In this document: positions 5,054 to 5,393 of the stretch, in pieces | Layout: each line of letters starts with the position of its first letter | Position numbering within the stretch: position 1 is the first letter of the stretch | DNA from: Desulfovibrio sp. | GTDB lineage: Bacteria > Desulfobacterota > Desulfovibrionia > Desulfovibrionales > Desulfovibrionaceae | Direction of reading: 5' to 3' | DNA: 5,393 nucleotides | NCBI GenBank assembly: GCA_022837365.1 | Contig: JALHHV010000241.1 | Span: 1-5,393 of the forward strand | Notes under the pieces: model-generated | Databases searched by the model: none | What the model saw: the letters and a program-made list of their open reading frames with translations, nothing else | What the model was told of the DNA's origin: nothing | Position numbers and translations under genes: made by a program

Positions 5054-5393
5054 GCCGCGTCTCCCGTGGGTTCCGGCGCGCCCAGCGGCAGCCGGATGGT
5101 GAAGCACGCGCCCGCGCCGGGGGTGCTCTCCACCCCGATGGTGCCGCCGTGCTTGCGGATGATGCCGAAGGCCACGGACAGCCCGAGGCCGGTGCCCTTG
5201 CCCACGTCCTTCAAGGTGAAGAACGGGTCGAAGATGCGGCCAAGGTGCTCCGGCCCGATGCCGATGCCCGTGTCGGCCACGCGCAGCACCACCTGGCGCG
5301 CCGCCATGTCGCGCTCGGCGGTGATGGTGATGGCCCCGGCGCGGGGGGCGGCCCCGTCCGGCGTGCCCCCGCTTGGCGTGACCCCATCGGGCG
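5050..5393 (-). CDS. Sensor histidine kinase, C-terminal part (cut by window edge)
   Basis: Only the last 113 codons are in the window; the frame is open to the right edge. They hold the end of a GHKL (HATPase_c) ATP-binding domain: G1 box DTGIGI (5257-5274), F box FDPFFT (5215-5232) and G2 box GKGTGLGLS (5176-5202), followed by [22 protein letters not shown], the usual end of the fold. The N box, the phospho-acceptor histidine and any sensor or membrane region lie outside. The F box and G2 region match the NtrB-like kinases that pair with NtrC-family regulators. Its TGA (5050-5052) overlaps the ATG of the response regulator (ATGA), so the two are coupled and form a cognate pair. A Gly/Pro/Ala-rich stretch, encoded at about 5335-5391, precedes the beta-strand GAITITAE and is a low-complexity insertion between the N and G1 boxes. 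Confidence 0.92.
   Translation of the reverse strand, partial: PDGVTPSGGTPDGAAPRAGAITITAERDMAARQVVLRVADTGIGIGPEHLGRIFDPFFTLKDVGKGTGLGLSVAFGIIRKHGGTIGVESTPGAGACFTIRLPLGAPEPTGDAA

Noticed and set aside
2429..5107. A single 892-residue minus-strand open frame covering regulator and ABC gene
   Set aside because: After V295 the translation becomes Arg/Pro/Gly-rich without homology, while the true continuation of the regulator and the whole ABC protein are in other frames. It is an artefact of frameshift plus few stop codons in GC-rich DNA.
1..5393. CRISPR array, tRNA/rRNA genes or insertion sequence
   Set aside because: No regularly spaced repeats with unique spacers, no tRNA- or rRNA-like conserved segments and no transposase or integrase motifs were seen on either strand.

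Overview
The window looks like a chromosomal segment of a GC-rich Gram-negative bacterium. Desulfovibrio/Nitratidesulfovibrio-type Desulfovibrionaceae are the best guess. The guess rests on very high G+C, strong G/C third-position bias, a sigma-54 promoter next to an NtrC-family regulator, and a terminator style (long G/A-rich stem followed by a short conserved tail) that I associate with that group. It is inference, not a database match.

Layout. Positions 1-375 hold a well-formed sigma-54 promoter (136-151), a cluster of TGCAC/GTGCA half-sites upstream of it, and a 61-residue small protein gene on the + strand. Two strong hairpins (425-452 and 505-537) follow. A + strand gene (663-1571) encodes a divergent ADP-ribosylglycohydrolase-fold protein and ends at an 18-bp-stem hairpin (1578-1615). 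This hairpin also lies downstream of the convergent minus-strand gene 1716-2210, a 164-residue protein I do not recognise. That gene has a good sigma-70-type promoter (2350-2378) and a roughly 130-nt leader carrying three tandem 10-bp repeats.

The right half is a minus-strand operon read from the right edge: the C-terminal end of a sensor histidine kinase (5050-5393, cut by the window), a sigma-54-dependent response regulator overlapping it by 4 nt (5053-3655), and a DppF/OppF-type peptide/nickel ABC transporter ATPase (3624-2563). A long nested inverted repeat (2454-2555) lies directly after the ABC gene and probably ends the operon.

The most notable finding is that the response regulator is broken. 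At 4168/4169 the reading frame shifts, and about 28 codons expected between the end of its Walker B region and the arginine-finger segment are missing, including the Sensor I motif. The junction base pattern fits a deletion between two short direct repeats, or an assembly collapse. If real, the kinase would have a partner that cannot work as an AAA+ activator. The second point of interest is the sigma-54 promoter with its upstream half-site cluster driving a lone 61-residue protein. I found no clear evidence of a wholly new multi-gene system.
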